This document shows, one piece after another, positions 1 through 10,208 of a DNA stretch of 48,483 nucleotides (position 1 is its first letter; every line of letters starts with the position of its first letter). Made by a program: the position numbers and the translations under genes. Origin of the DNA: Caulobacteraceae bacterium (lineage in GTDB: Bacteria > Pseudomonadota > Alphaproteobacteria > Caulobacterales > Caulobacteraceae). A model generated the notes under the pieces. It worked only from the letters and a program-made list of their open reading frames with translations. It made no database searches and was not told the origin of the DNA. Where the stretch lies: the NCBI GenBank assembly GCA_947378235.1, contig CANCJE010000003.1, forward strand, positions 1 to 48,483. Reading direction: 5' to 3'.

Positions 1-291
1 AATCAGAGTGTTTCTCATCCAAAAGGCCGCTTCACGCGGGGTCTTGAAGTCGAACAACATGCCCTTGTCGGGCGCCAGAGACTTGCGAAACATCAGGCCG
101 TGATTGCGGGTCTCTTCGGTATCGGCGATCTCGACCATGAACTTGGTGGTGGCCTTGGACGTCGTGATCTCCAACGGCTCTTGGCGCAAGGTCGCCGCAT
201 GGCTCGGACTGAGTTGGGCGGTGCCCATAAGCAGTAGAACAGAGGCCATAAGGCCCAGCAGGCTTCGGCGTGCCATCCGGTTTGTCGTCAT
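1..291 (-). CDS. DUF192 family exported protein, C-terminus cut by window edge
   Basis: The reading frame opens at an ATG whose first base is 291 and runs off the left edge with no stop, so about 97 residues are visible. It begins with a signal peptide (positive start, hydrophobic core, Ser-His-Ala-Ala near residue 33). The rest matches the DUF192 family: a [21 protein letters not shown] segment, then GMLFDF, then FWMRNTLI at the edge. DUF192 proteins are small exported proteins whose biochemical function is unclear. In Caulobacterales and relatives the gene often lies directly after a double cold-shock-domain gene, as it does here (94 bases downstream of it on the same strand), which supports the call. 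Co-transcription is possible but no promoter or terminator is evident in the gap. Confidence 0.85.
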   Translation of the reverse strand, partial: MTTNRMARRSLLGLMASVLLLMGTAQLSPSHAATLRQEPLEITTSKATTKFMVEIADTEETRNHGLMFRKSLAPDKGMLFDFKTPREAAFWMRNTLI

Positions 292-383
292 GATCCTAAC
301 TCCCTTGACCCAGATGAGGTCTCAGCCTCAGCAATAGCCAAGCGCGGCCTTAGGTCCAACCAAATTGGCAAGATCAGAGCGCT

Positions 384-989
384 TTATGCCCGCTCAATCG
401 GCGCGATCTCAGCCACGACCAACCCCTTAGGACCGTTGGCGAACCGCACCATCACCTCGGTGCCAGGCTGCAGATCATCCAGCCCCCCTCGGCGCAGGGT
501 CTCAATATGGACGAAAATATCGCCGGGCTCCGCGTCACGCACAACAAAGCCATAGCCCTTGGTGCGGTTAAACCACTTGACCAAGGCGCGCTCCGCCGGA
601 CCTGTCGCTTCTAGTAGCCTTACAGTGCCATCGAGACTGTCACGGCGGGGCGCAGGAGCGAGACGGGCTGCGGCGCGAGACGCTTGCTCCATCGTGCTGG
701 CGGAGGAGATTTGGGCCTCTGATTCGTCGAGATCCAGAACCTCATCGACCTGCCAGCCCTTTGCCCGCTTGGCGACCTGACAAATAATAGTCGCCCCCTC
801 CACGGCATCATCCTTGCCAAAATGGCGCAAGGTGGTGACGTGCAACAGAACGTCGTGCCGACCGGTCATCTGTGGATCATCAGGGACGACGAAGCCATAA
901 CCCTTGGAGGGGTCAAACCACTTCACGCGCCCGCTGATCTGCACTGCGGGTGCTGCTCGTCCGCCCTCATCCTCATCAAACCCAGACAT
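384..989 (-). CDS. Two-domain cold-shock protein (CspD-like)
   Basis: The 201-residue product has two cold-shock domains joined by a roughly 45-residue linker rich in Ala, Ser and acidic residues. Domain 1 spans about residues 18-87 with RNP1 KGYGFV at 29-34 and an RNP2-like DVLLHVTTL. Domain 2 spans about 134-198 with RNP1 KGYGFV and RNP2 DIFVHIETL. Such domains bind single-stranded nucleic acid and usually melt RNA structure. Double-domain versions of this length are typical of alphaproteobacteria; in Caulobacter this class is linked to stationary phase rather than cold. An in-frame ATG at 1007 would add six residues, but the GGGGGACC stretch just before the ATG at 989 is the better ribosome site. 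The exact paralogue cannot be settled from sequence alone. Confidence 0.92.
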   Translation of the reverse strand: MSGFDEDEGGRAAPAVQISGRVKWFDPSKGYGFVVPDDPQMTGRHDVLLHVTTLRHFGKDDAVEGATIICQVAKRAKGWQVDEVLDLDESEAQISSASTMEQASRAAARLAPAPRRDSLDGTVRLLEATGPAERALVKWFNRTKGYGFVVRDAEPGDIFVHIETLRRGGLDDLQPGTEVMVRFANGPKGLVVAEIAPIERA

Positions 990-1109
990 AAGGTCCCCCG
1001 CCCTCATCTGGCCCCGCCCCTTTCGAAACAGGCACAGTCAAGAGGGTCAATGTTCTGGAATGAACAGTGTGACCCAAGTCAAAAACCGTCAATCACTCTT
1101 TTTAGAACC

Positions 1110-1143
1110 AATAAAGACAGGCCGTGGACTTTTGGCCTTTATT
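1110..1143 (-). terminator. Possible terminator hairpin at the end of the amidase gene
   Basis: An imperfect inverted repeat pairs AATAAAG...GGCC with GGCCTTTATT around a loop of about 10 bases, with a small bulge. It overlaps the amidase stop codon. Read on the minus strand it ends in a short A/T-rich tail rather than a clean U-run, so it is only a candidate terminator between the amidase gene and the cold-shock gene. Confidence 0.35.
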
Positions 1144-2572
1144 AACCCCAGATTTGCGGCCTTCGACCCTGCCACGGCGCTTCCTTTTCCAACTGGGCCG
1201 CCAACCTAAAGAGGGTCGCTTCGTCCGCATAGCGGGCCGTGAACATCATCCCGACCGGCAGACCATTGGCCGACATTTCCAGCGGCAAGGACAGTGAGGG
1301 CTGGCCTGAGAAGTTGGAGGGCGGCGTGAAGGGGAAGACCTGACCTTGCCTGCGGTTCAGTTCGCGCGGCTCGAGGGCCACCGGGTCAATGAAGCCCACC
1401 TCGGGCACGGGGGTACCGAGGACCGGCGACAGATAGATGTCCCAATCGTTGAAGAAGGTTAGGGTCTGACGATTGAGCATGCGCAGTTCTTGCATGCCGC
1501 GCAGGGCCTGCTCGCCGGTGACCTTGCGCCCACCCTTCAGCGCCGCCCAGGTCAGGGGTTCCAGTTCGTGCGGCTCGGGTTCGCGGCCAATCTCGTCGAT
1601 CAGGCGGCCCATCATGGCCGCAAAGTTGGCACCTGAGACCGGTCCTCGCGCCGTGTAGAGGGCGCGGTAGTCGATCCCCATTCCCTGCTCGACCACCTCA
1701 TGGCCAAGGCCCTTCAGGAGGTCTGCCGTGCGCTCCAGTGCGGCTTGGATCTCTGGATCAATGGGTCGGCCCGACGCGGTCTCTGACGACCAGGCAATGC
1801 GCAACCGGCCAGGCGATTGTTCAATCTCTTCCATATAGGGCCGCGCCTTAGGCGGCGCGGGATAGGGATCGCCGATCTCTGGCTTTCCGGTAGCATCAAG
1901 CATGGCGGCACTGTCGCGCACTGTTCGGGTGACGACGTGATCCACAACAAAGCCAATCGCATAGTCCGTACCGTCGGGCAGGTTCAAATTACGGTCGCGC
2001 GTCACCTTCAATCCAACAAGACCGCAGCAGGCTGCAGGAATCCGGATCGAGCCAAGACCATCGCTGGCATGGGCCATGGGTACAATGCCCGCCGCAACGG
2101 CTGAGGCTGACCCTCCTGATGATCCGCCTGAAATGTGCGCCGGGTTCCAGGGATTGCGGCAGGGGCCGAGCAGCGCCCCCTCGGTCGTGCCGGTAATGCC
2201 ATATTCGGGCGTATTGGTCTTACCCAGCGGGATCACCCCCGCCTCGCGATAGCGGCGCGTCAGGCCGCCATCCTCCTGATCGACCATATGCTGCGCAAAT
2301 CGACTACCCGAACTGCGCGGCCAACCGGCCACCGGCATACCGAGGTCCTTAATCAGGAACGGCACACCCTTGAACGGACCATCGGGCAAAGGCCCCTGCG
2401 CGGCCTTTCGGGCATCCTCATAGCCCTTATAGACCACCGCATTGAGCGACGGATTATGACGCTCAACGCGCTCAATCGCCGCCTCGACCAGTTCAGCCGG
2501 CGATACCTCCTTGCGAGCGACGAGGTCAGCGAGGCCTAGGCCGTCATAGTCACAATAGTCATCCATGCTCAT
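1142..2572 (-). CDS. Amidase signature family hydrolase
   Basis: The 476-residue protein is a full-length amidase signature enzyme, cleaving C-N amide bonds with a Ser-cisSer-Lys triad. Lys75 lies in FLIKD, the cis-Ser is Ser152 in GGSSGGSA, and the nucleophile is Ser175 in DGLGSIRIPA. The wording around the active site (IPAACCGLVGLK) resembles 6-aminohexanoate-cyclic-dimer hydrolase-type amidases more than the GatA subunit, and no gatB or gatC is nearby. The substrate cannot be read from sequence. The gene starts 9 bases after the stop of the upstream class III aminotransferase, so the two are probably one transcript and may act on the same amino-containing compound. An alternative ATG lies two codons downstream, at 2566. 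Confidence 0.9.
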   Translation of the reverse strand: MSMDDYCDYDGLGLADLVARKEVSPAELVEAAIERVERHNPSLNAVVYKGYEDARKAAQGPLPDGPFKGVPFLIKDLGMPVAGWPRSSGSRFAQHMVDQEDGGLTRRYREAGVIPLGKTNTPEYGITGTTEGALLGPCRNPWNPAHISGGSSGGSASAVAAGIVPMAHASDGLGSIRIPAACCGLVGLKVTRDRNLNLPDGTDYAIGFVVDHVVTRTVRDSAAMLDATGKPEIGDPYPAPPKARPYMEEIEQSPGRLRIAWSSETASGRPIDPEIQAALERTADLLKGLGHEVVEQGMGIDYRALYTARGPVSGANFAAMMGRLIDEIGREPEPHELEPLTWAALKGGRKVTGEQALRGMQELRMLNRQTLTFFNDWDIYLSPVLGTPVPEVGFIDPVALEPRELNRRQGQVFPFTPPSNFSGQPSLSLPLEMSANGLPVGMMFTARYADEATLFRLAAQLEKEAPWQGRRPQIWG

Positions 2573-2581
2573 AGCCCGACC

Positions 2582-3847
<1,266 letters not shown>

Positions 3848-3930
3848 CTCGCCCCCGCTCGCCTTTTAAACGGCGATTACGAGATGATCTTACGCCGAAG
3901 GGGCAGGCGCGCAAGCTCTGGCCCCCGAAA

Positions 3931-3955
3931 CAAAAAGGCCTCCCGAAGGAGGCCT
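3931..3955 (-). terminator. Intrinsic terminator of the tRNA-Glu gene
   Basis: A perfect 8-bp stem AGGCCTCC/GGAGGCCT with a 4-base loop is followed, on the minus strand, by a run of five T. It lies about 50 bases beyond the 3' end of the tRNA gene and before the aminotransferase gene, so it should end the tRNA transcript. Confidence 0.85.
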
Positions 3956-4002
3956 CTGTGCGGTCGATGGGGCTTGGTAGCCACAAAGACCTTATCCAGC
4001 GA

Positions 4003-4077
4003 TGGTAGTCCCTAGGGGAGTCGAACCCCTCTCCCCAGATTGAAAATCTGATGTCCTAACCGATAGACGAAGGGACC
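4003..4077 (-). tRNA. tRNA-Glu (anticodon TTC)
   Basis: The 75-base sequence folds as a standard cloverleaf. The acceptor stem has seven pairs including a G1-U72 wobble. The D arm contains the GGTTAGGAC segment. The anticodon stem TCAGA/TCTGG encloses loop TTTTCAA, giving anticodon TTC. The T arm is AGGGG-TTCGACT-CCCCT. CCA is encoded after an A discriminator. A strong terminator follows about 50 bases downstream. It decodes GAA and GAG glutamate codons; charged tRNA-Glu is also the substrate for haem synthesis in alphaproteobacteria that use the C5 pathway, though which haem route this organism uses cannot be told here. Confidence 0.97.
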
Positions 4078-4164
4078 TCATCGATGGGAGACGCCGTATA
4101 TCCGCGTTCCTTGGAGGGCGCAAGCTTGTCTATGCGAAATTCCAAAGGAAATTCGAACTGATCG

Positions 4165-5970
4165 CTAGCCATGGCAAAGACGGGGGTCGGCGGCATCGTC
4201 AATCTCGAGCTCAACACCGTTGCGACCGCTCCAATCATCCGCCTTCAGACGGCCCGCCACATGGACCAAAGCCCCGCGCTGCAGAAGGGTCTTACCGATC
4301 TCTGTATCCCCAGCCCGCCAGGCCACCGCCCTAAGTTTTCCGCCGCGCTCGTCGGTCAGGGTGCAGCGCACATGGCCGCCCTTGAGCGAGGAGGACTGAT
4401 CAACCCTTAGGCCCGCTGCGGCGAAGACCGGCTCTGGATTGCCGGGGCCGAAGGGGGTCAGGCGCTGGAAGTCATCATAGAGGGCGCGCCCCGCCCCGCC
4501 TGCAGAGACCAGAGCGTCAATATCGAACAGATCAGCCGCCTCGGCCTCTTCGCGCTCGTGGGACAGTTTTTCTTCGAGGAAGGCGCGAAGCTCGGGGATC
4601 AGTTCAGGCCGAACCGAAAGGCCTGCGGCCATGGCATGGCCACCACCCGACAGGAGCAGCCCCGCCTCATAGGCCCCCTGCACCGCCCGGCCCAGATTAT
4701 AGCCCGTCTGAGACCGGCCAGAGCCCTTGCCGACATTGGCCGGACGATCAATGCCAATGACCATGACCGGCTTGCGGTAGCGCTCACGCAGGCGGCCTGC
4801 GACAATGCCAATCACACCGGGATGCCAGCCATCCCCGGACACGAGGATCACCGGCGCGTCAGGATCGAGGTTGGTTTCATGCTCGATCCGCTCGATCGCC
4901 TCATCAAGAACCTGTTTTTCGACCTCTTTGCGCTCGACATTGAGCATATCCAGCTGCGCGGCGATGTCCCTCGCCTCTTCAGGATCGTCCGTCGATAGAA
5001 GCCGGGCACCGAGGTCCGAGCGCCCAACCCGTCCGCCGGCATTGATGCGCGGCCCTAGGATAAAGCCCGCATGGAATACACCAGCCGGTCCCTTGCTGCC
5101 AGCGACATCGAGCAGCGCCTTTAGGCCAAGATTGCCCCAGTTCGACATGACCTTCAGGCCTTGCGACGCCAGCGCCCTGTTAAAGCCCGTCAGGCTGGTC
5201 ACGTCGCAAATCGCCCCCATGGCGGCAAGATCGAGCCATTGGCGCAGATCAGGCTCTGAGCGGCCTGCAAACAGCCCCCTACGACGCGCCTCACGATTCA
5301 GGGCCGCCAGCAGCACAAAAACTACGCCTGCCGCCGCCAGAACCCCTTGCCCGGACTGACAGCCCGGACGGTTGGGATTGACCACCGCAGCGGCCTTGGG
5401 CGGGTCTTCACGCATCAGGTGATGGTCGATGACCACGACCTCAAGGCCAATATCGACGGCGGAGGCTATGGCGTCATAGGCCGCCGCGCCGCAATCGACC
5501 GTAATAACCAGTTCTGCCCCCTGATCCTTCAACCGCTTGAAGGCGATAGGACTGGGGCCATAGCCCTCAAGGATCCGGTCCGGCACATAGATCGGCAGAT
5601 CTTGGCCCATGGCCCTGAACCAGCGCACCAGTTGCGCCGCGCTCGAGGCCCCATCGACATCATAGTCGGCAAAGACGGCCATGGGCCGCTTGGTCTCCAG
5701 CGCATCGACCAAGATCTCGGCGGCGCGGTCCATGTCGGTGAAGCTTGAAGGGTCAGGAAACAGACCGCGCAGGGTCGGGTTCAGATAGTTGTCGGCTTGG
5801 TCGCGGCTAATGCCACGGGAGGCCAGAGCCCGCGCCAGAGGCTCGCTGAGCCCCGTGGACTGCTGCAATCCGCGCACATCACTGTCAGCGGCAGGCCGCA
5901 GCCTCCAAGCGCGCCCGCTCAGCGAGCGAGACACACCCAGATAGCCAACGGTCGCCCCGTCAGTGGTCAT
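4165..5970 (-). CDS. recJ: Single-stranded-DNA-specific 5'-3' exonuclease RecJ
   Basis: The 601-residue protein carries the DHH phosphoesterase motifs of RecJ: DYDVDG (102-107), VDCG (about 158-161) and IDHH (181-184), then the DHHA1 glycine-rich motif SGGGHAMAAG in the second half and a C-terminal OB-like region. RecJ degrades single-stranded DNA 5' to 3' with Mn/Mg and acts in RecF-pathway recombination, mismatch repair and base excision repair. Length is normal for the family. It is the last gene of an aminotransferase-hom-glpX-recJ run; only one base separates the glpX stop from the recJ start, which suggests translational coupling. Confidence 0.96.
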   Translation of the reverse strand: MTTDGATVGYLGVSRSLSGRAWRLRPAADSDVRGLQQSTGLSEPLARALASRGISRDQADNYLNPTLRGLFPDPSSFTDMDRAAEILVDALETKRPMAVFADYDVDGASSAAQLVRWFRAMGQDLPIYVPDRILEGYGPSPIAFKRLKDQGAELVITVDCGAAAYDAIASAVDIGLEVVVIDHHLMREDPPKAAAVVNPNRPGCQSGQGVLAAAGVVFVLLAALNREARRRGLFAGRSEPDLRQWLDLAAMGAICDVTSLTGFNRALASQGLKVMSNWGNLGLKALLDVAGSKGPAGVFHAGFILGPRINAGGRVGRSDLGARLLSTDDPEEARDIAAQLDMLNVERKEVEKQVLDEAIERIEHETNLDPDAPVILVSGDGWHPGVIGIVAGRLRERYRKPVMVIGIDRPANVGKGSGRSQTGYNLGRAVQGAYEAGLLLSGGGHAMAAGLSVRPELIPELRAFLEEKLSHEREEAEAADLFDIDALVSAGGAGRALYDDFQRLTPFGPGNPEPVFAAAGLRVDQSSSLKGGHVRCTLTDERGGKLRAVAWRAGDTEIGKTLLQRGALVHVAGRLKADDWSGRNGVELEIDDAADPRLCHG

Positions 5971-5971
5971 G

Positions 5972-6925
5972 TCAGAGGGCGCGCTTCATCCGAATTTCAC
6001 GCACGGTCTGGGTCGAGGAGTTCATGACCAAAGTATGGGTATGAACAAAGCCATCCTTCAAGGTCACCCCATCGAGCAAGGCCCCCTTAGTGACGCCCGT
6101 CGCCGCGAAGATTGCATCGGCGCGGACCATCTCGTGAAGGGTATATTTCTTGTCCAGATCGGTAATGCCCAGACGCGCCGCACGGGCCCGTTCATCGGCA
6201 TTGCGAAACACCAGACGCCCTTGGAACTGACCGCCAACGCATTTCAGCGCCGCGCAGGCCAGAACGCCCTCAGGTGCGCCACCTTGACCGACATACATAT
6301 CCACGCCCGTATCGGGGTCAGCCGTATTCATCACACCGGCAACGTCGCCATCGGTGATCAGATAGACGCGCGCACCCACCGACCGCAGGCTGGCAATGAT
6401 CTCGGCATGGCGAGGACGGTCCAGAACACAGACCGTAATGTCCGACGGCTCCACGCCCTTGGCCTTGGCCAGCGCCCGCACATTGTCAGCAGGGCTCTTG
6501 TCGAGGTCGATAATGCCGTCCTCATAGCCCGGACCGCAGGCGATCTTGTCCATATAGGTGTCTGGCGCGTTCAGCATCGTGCCCGCAGGCGCCCAGGCCA
6601 TCACGGCCAGAGCATTGGCCATGGCCTTCGCCGTCAAGGTCGTGCCTTCAAGTGGATCAAGGGCGATATCGACCCGTGGACCCTTACCGGTCCCAACCTT
6701 CTCGCCGATATAGAGCATAGGCGCTTCATCGCGCTCGCCCTCACCGATGACAATGACGCCATCAATATTCAATTCATTCAATGCGGTACGCATCGCGTCG
6801 ACAGCGGCTTGGTCGGCAGCCTTTTCGTCACCCCGGCCAACCTCTGACCAGGATGCGATTGCGGCGGCTTCGGTAACGCGCACGGCATCCATCAAGAGGC
6901 TGCGGTCTAGATTGTTCGAGCTCAT
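5972..6925 (-). CDS. glpX: Class II fructose-1,6-bisphosphatase GlpX
   Basis: The 317-residue protein matches class II fructose-1,6-bisphosphatase throughout. The metal-binding motif GEGERDEAPML lies near residues 61-71 and the phosphatase signature DPLEGT near 92-97; a further GDVAGV segment is present. It hydrolyses fructose 1,6-bisphosphate to fructose 6-phosphate in gluconeogenesis, in the cytoplasm. Some class II enzymes also act on sedoheptulose 1,7-bisphosphate. A clear AGGAGAAG ribosome site precedes the ATG. The gene sits 41 bases after hom (counting to the chosen ATG) and 1 base before recJ, an order seen in many alphaproteobacteria. Confidence 0.97.
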   Translation of the reverse strand: MSSNNLDRSLLMDAVRVTEAAAIASWSEVGRGDEKAADQAAVDAMRTALNELNIDGVIVIGEGERDEAPMLYIGEKVGTGKGPRVDIALDPLEGTTLTAKAMANALAVMAWAPAGTMLNAPDTYMDKIACGPGYEDGIIDLDKSPADNVRALAKAKGVEPSDITVCVLDRPRHAEIIASLRSVGARVYLITDGDVAGVMNTADPDTGVDMYVGQGGAPEGVLACAALKCVGGQFQGRLVFRNADERARAARLGITDLDKKYTLHEMVRADAIFAATGVTKGALLDGVTLKDGFVHTHTLVMNSSTQTVREIRMKRAL

Positions 6926-6966
6926 AGTCGGCTTCTCCTGCCCATAGGGCTATTATCGGTAGATTC

Positions 6967-8271
6967 TTAAACCCGCGCGATACGCAATAGTTTGGGTCTC
7001 TCTAACATGGCGGGCAAGCGCGCGATCCGTTCGACCGCTTCAAGCACGACAGACTCGGCCGTGGCATGGGTGGTCAGGACAATCGGGACAGCCCCCTCGC
7101 CTTGCGACGGCTTTTGCAGGAAACCATCAATCGACACCCCGGCCTCAGCCAAGGTTTCCGAAACAGCGGCGATGACACCAGGCTGATCCTTGACCTTTAG
7201 GCGGATAAAGACCCGGCTGACGCGGTCCGCAGCGCTGATGGCGGGCTCAAGCACCAACGTGCTGGCAGGGGATTGGAACACCGGCCGCTTGGCCAAGGTC
7301 ATGACGTCGGCAATATCGGCAGCGACGGCGGCGGCGGTCGGACCTGCGCCCGCGCCGGGGCCTTGGATGAAGATCCGGCCAATAAGGCGACCTTCAATGA
7401 ACAGGGCATTGAGCGCCCCGCGCGTCTCGGCCAAGGGGTGACCAAAGGGGGCCAAGGCCGGATGGACGCGGACCGCGACGCCCGAACCCTCACGAACCGC
7501 CGAGGCCACCAGCCGGATACGGTAGCCGAGGTCGTGCGCGAGTTTGATATCCTCCAACTCGACCTGATCCACACCCTCGATCTGCGCCGCGGCAAAGTTC
7601 GGCGCGCCGCCAAAGGCTAGCGCGGCGAGGATGGTGATCTTGTGGGCGGCATCAAAGCCCCCGACATCGGTCGTCGGATCGGCTTCGGCATAGCCTAGAC
7701 GTTGAGCCTCAGCCAAGACATCGGCAAAGCTGCTGCCCTTGGTCTCCATCTCGGTCAGGATATAGTTGCAGGTGCCGTTCAGGATGCCCGAAACGCTGAC
7801 CACCTCTTCGCCGACCAGCGACTCGCGCAAGATCTTGACCGCTGGCGTTCCGCCCATCACGGCGGCCTCGAACAGCAGGGGCGCACCATTGGCTTCAGCC
7901 AGCTTGGCCAGCTCCGCGCCATGGGACGCGATCAGGGCCTTATTGGCCGTGACCACGGGCTTGCCCAGAGCCAGCGCGGCTTCGACGGCGGCCTTGGCCG
8001 GTCCATCGGACCCACCGATCAGTTCCACAAAAATGTCATTGTCCGGTGACTTGGCCAGGGCCACCGGATCATCGAACCAGGTCATGGCGGATGTATCGAC
8101 GGTCCGCGCCCGTGAACGGGAGCGTGCGCAGATACCGGTCACGACAGCCCGGCCACCGGCTGGGGCAAAGTCCGGGCGCTCGGCCAAGAAGCTCAAAAGC
8201 CCTCCGCCGACCGTGCCCAGTCCCGCCACGCCGACGCGCCAGAGTTTTCGACCGCTCGATTGATCCGCCAT
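6967..8271 (-). CDS. hom: Homoserine dehydrogenase
   Basis: The enzyme reduces aspartate semialdehyde to homoserine, feeding threonine and methionine. The protein has an N-terminal NAD(P)-binding GLGTVGGG motif, the VVTANKALIA segment, the catalytic-domain motif GGFDAAHKITILAALAFG with its lysine, and a C-terminal ACT domain (KDQPGVIAAVSETLAEAGVS) that in this family usually mediates threonine feedback. At 434 residues it is the standard monofunctional form without an aspartokinase domain. An ATG at 8277 is only two bases from AAGGAG, while the ATG at 8271 has ideal spacing, so 8271 is preferred. It follows the PLP aminotransferase by about 30 bases in the same operon. Confidence 0.97.
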   Translation of the reverse strand: MADQSSGRKLWRVGVAGLGTVGGGLLSFLAERPDFAPAGGRAVVTGICARSRSRARTVDTSAMTWFDDPVALAKSPDNDIFVELIGGSDGPAKAAVEAALALGKPVVTANKALIASHGAELAKLAEANGAPLLFEAAVMGGTPAVKILRESLVGEEVVSVSGILNGTCNYILTEMETKGSSFADVLAEAQRLGYAEADPTTDVGGFDAAHKITILAALAFGGAPNFAAAQIEGVDQVELEDIKLAHDLGYRIRLVASAVREGSGVAVRVHPALAPFGHPLAETRGALNALFIEGRLIGRIFIQGPGAGAGPTAAAVAADIADVMTLAKRPVFQSPASTLVLEPAISAADRVSRVFIRLKVKDQPGVIAAVSETLAEAGVSIDGFLQKPSQGEGAVPIVLTTHATAESVVLEAVERIARLPAMLERPKLLRIARV

Positions 8272-8300
8272 GGTCATGGCTCCTTGGAGGCTTTTAGCCG

Positions 8301-9524
8301 TTAGAGGCCCGCCATAACGGGCGAGCGACTGAGGATGTCATCCGCATTCTGGATGAACTTTTTAACATTGCGGGCCGCTTGGCGAATGCGATGCTCGTTC
8401 TCGACCAGCCCGATCCGCACAAAGCCTTCGCCATATTCGCCAAAGCCTAGGCCCGGGGCGACGGCCACGCCCGCCTCTTCGATGAGCATCTTGGCAAAGG
8501 CCATCGAACCGGCGGCGCGATAGGGCTCGGGGATCGGAGCCCAGGCGAACATAGAGGCTGGGGGCGATGGAATATCCCACCCTGCCGCCTTCATGGACTT
8601 CACCAAGGTATCGCGGCGGCCCTTATAGATAGCGCGGATCTCATCGACACAGTCTTGTGGACCATTGAGCGCGGCGGCGGCAGCGACCTGAATCGGCGTA
8701 AAGGCCCCATAGTCCAGATAGGACTTTACCCGCGCCAAGGCCGAGCACATCCGCGCATTGCCGACCACCATACCGACGCGCCAACCGGCCATGGCATAGG
8801 TCTTGGACAGGGAGTTGATCTCGACGGCAATATCCTTGGCCCCCTCGACCTGCAGGATCGATGGCGGCGGGTTATTTTCGAAATAAATTTCCGAATAGGC
8901 GATGTCCGACAGCACCAAGAGGTCGTGCTTCTTGGCCAGCGCGATCACCTCTTTGTAGAAATCCAGGTCGACCCACTGCGCGGTGGGGTTCGAGGGATAG
9001 CTGACGATCAAGACGCTGGGCGGCGGCACAGAGTGGCGGACCGCGCGGCTAATGCCTGAGAGATATTCTTCCGGTGACAGGGCCGGAACGTGACGGATCA
9101 CACCGCCCGCCATGATGAAGCCATAGGCATGGATCGGATAGGCGGGGTTCGGACAGATCACCACGTCACCCGGCGCGGTCAGGGCCTGGGCCAGATTGGC
9201 AAAGCCTTCTTTCGAGCCCAAGGTGGCGATGACTTCGGTGTCCGGGTCCAGCTTGACGCCATAACGGCGGTCATAATAGCCGGCCATCGCTTTGCGCAGA
9301 CCACTGATACCTTTGGAAGCCGAATAGCGACCGGTCTTGGGCGAGCGGGCCGTCTCGACCAGCTTTTCAATAATATGGGGCGGCGTCGGCATATCAGGAT
9401 TGCCCATGCCGAAGTCGATGATGTCGGTGCCTTCCGCACGCAGACGCGCCTTGATCTTATTGACCTCTTCAAAGACGTAGGGCGGCAGGCGTCGGATACG
9501 GTGGAAATCAAAACTGTTGGTCAT
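8301..9524 (-). CDS. Class I/II PLP aminotransferase, AlaC / LL-DAP aminotransferase-like
   Basis: The 407-residue protein is a fold-type I aminotransferase. It has GMGNPDMPTP near the N-terminus, Asn180 in YPSNPTAQW, Asp207 and Tyr210 in SDIAYSEIYF, and the PLP lysine Lys241 in SLSKTYAMAGWRVG. The sequence is of the AlaC type (glutamate-pyruvate transaminase) that is also annotated as LL-diaminopimelate aminotransferase in many alphaproteobacteria; the true substrate is not decided by sequence. Being first in an operon with hom points to aspartate-family or alanine metabolism. An upstream in-frame start at 9587 is less likely: the ATG at 9524 has GGAGGGG about ten bases before it and matches the family N-terminus. 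Confidence 0.92.
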   Translation of the reverse strand: MTNSFDFHRIRRLPPYVFEEVNKIKARLRAEGTDIIDFGMGNPDMPTPPHIIEKLVETARSPKTGRYSASKGISGLRKAMAGYYDRRYGVKLDPDTEVIATLGSKEGFANLAQALTAPGDVVICPNPAYPIHAYGFIMAGGVIRHVPALSPEEYLSGISRAVRHSVPPPSVLIVSYPSNPTAQWVDLDFYKEVIALAKKHDLLVLSDIAYSEIYFENNPPPSILQVEGAKDIAVEINSLSKTYAMAGWRVGMVVGNARMCSALARVKSYLDYGAFTPIQVAAAAALNGPQDCVDEIRAIYKGRRDTLVKSMKAAGWDIPSPPASMFAWAPIPEPYRAAGSMAFAKMLIEEAGVAVAPGLGFGEYGEGFVRIGLVENEHRIRQAARNVKKFIQNADDILSRSPVMAGL

Positions 9525-9633
9525 GACATTGTCCCCTCCGGGGGACCGATAAAGTCTAAGGGTCTTGCGTTGCCGCCAACCTGTCAAAGGTCAAAGCCAC
9601 AACGAACGAATGGGTCATTTACGCCCCCGGCGC

Positions 9634-10089
9634 CTACTGAGGCGGCGGAGGCGGCGTAGCTCGCTCACGCAGATCCTTAGCGAAGGCCTCAGTCTCAGCG
9701 CGAGATGTGGTCGATGGCACATCACCGGGCTTCATCGCGGCCCGCGCGCGCGCTGCGCTGGCAAAGGCTTCAGGGTTAAACAGGGTGGCGGGATTGGCCT
9801 CGGCCTGTGTCTCCAAAACGCGCTTATCCTTCAAGGCACTCGCGACCGACCTGCGCCAAGCCTCAGGCGAGCGAACATCGGTTGGGGCCGAAGGAATATT
9901 GGCAAAGGTTGGAAAGGCAGTTTGCGCCGTCGAGGCCGCGCTGACATCCGCCGCAATGGGAGAACCGGCATCCACAGGCTGGGTCGCGAAGGGGCTAACC
10001 TGCACACAAGCCGCCGCAGATCCGAGCAAACCCGCACAGAGTGACAGGCGCCAGATGGACTTCAGCAGGAAAGGACTTGCCCAGGGCAT
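9634..10089 (-). CDS. Small putative lipoprotein, Pro/Ala-rich
   Basis: The 151-residue product starts with a typical export signal (positive charge near Lys10 and Arg14, then hydrophobic LSLCAGLLGSAAAC). The cysteine after Ala-Ala-Ala at about residue 28 could be a lipidation site, although the usual Leu at the -3 position is missing. The mature part is low in hydrophobic residues, with a Ser/Thr/Ala/Pro-rich stretch, a charged helical-looking middle and a run of five prolines before the C-terminal glutamine. I do not recognise a domain. It is divergent from phaC, with about 120 bases between the two starts. Codon use looks like its neighbours, so it is probably real, but the function is unknown. 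Confidence 0.6.
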   Translation of the reverse strand: MPWASPFLLKSIWRLSLCAGLLGSAAACVQVSPFATQPVDAGSPIAADVSAASTAQTAFPTFANIPSAPTDVRSPEAWRRSVASALKDKRVLETQAEANPATLFNPEAFASAARARAAMKPGDVPSTTSRAETEAFAKDLRERATPPPPPQ

Positions 10090-10208
10090 CGAAAAACCAG
10101 ACGTTCAACATTCGGTATCGCTAAGGTCTTATGCGATCATGGCCAAAAGCGAAAGTCCGCCGATCCGTTAATGCGCGATCGTTGGGCGAAAGACAGGGAG
10201 TTAGAGGC

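Noticed and set aside
171..173. Plus-strand frame 104-337 as a gene
   Set aside because: It is the shadow of the DUF192 gene on the minus strand, which has a signal peptide and family motifs.
5963..6847. 294-codon open frame antisense to glpX
   Set aside because: Shadow of glpX, which has all family motifs.
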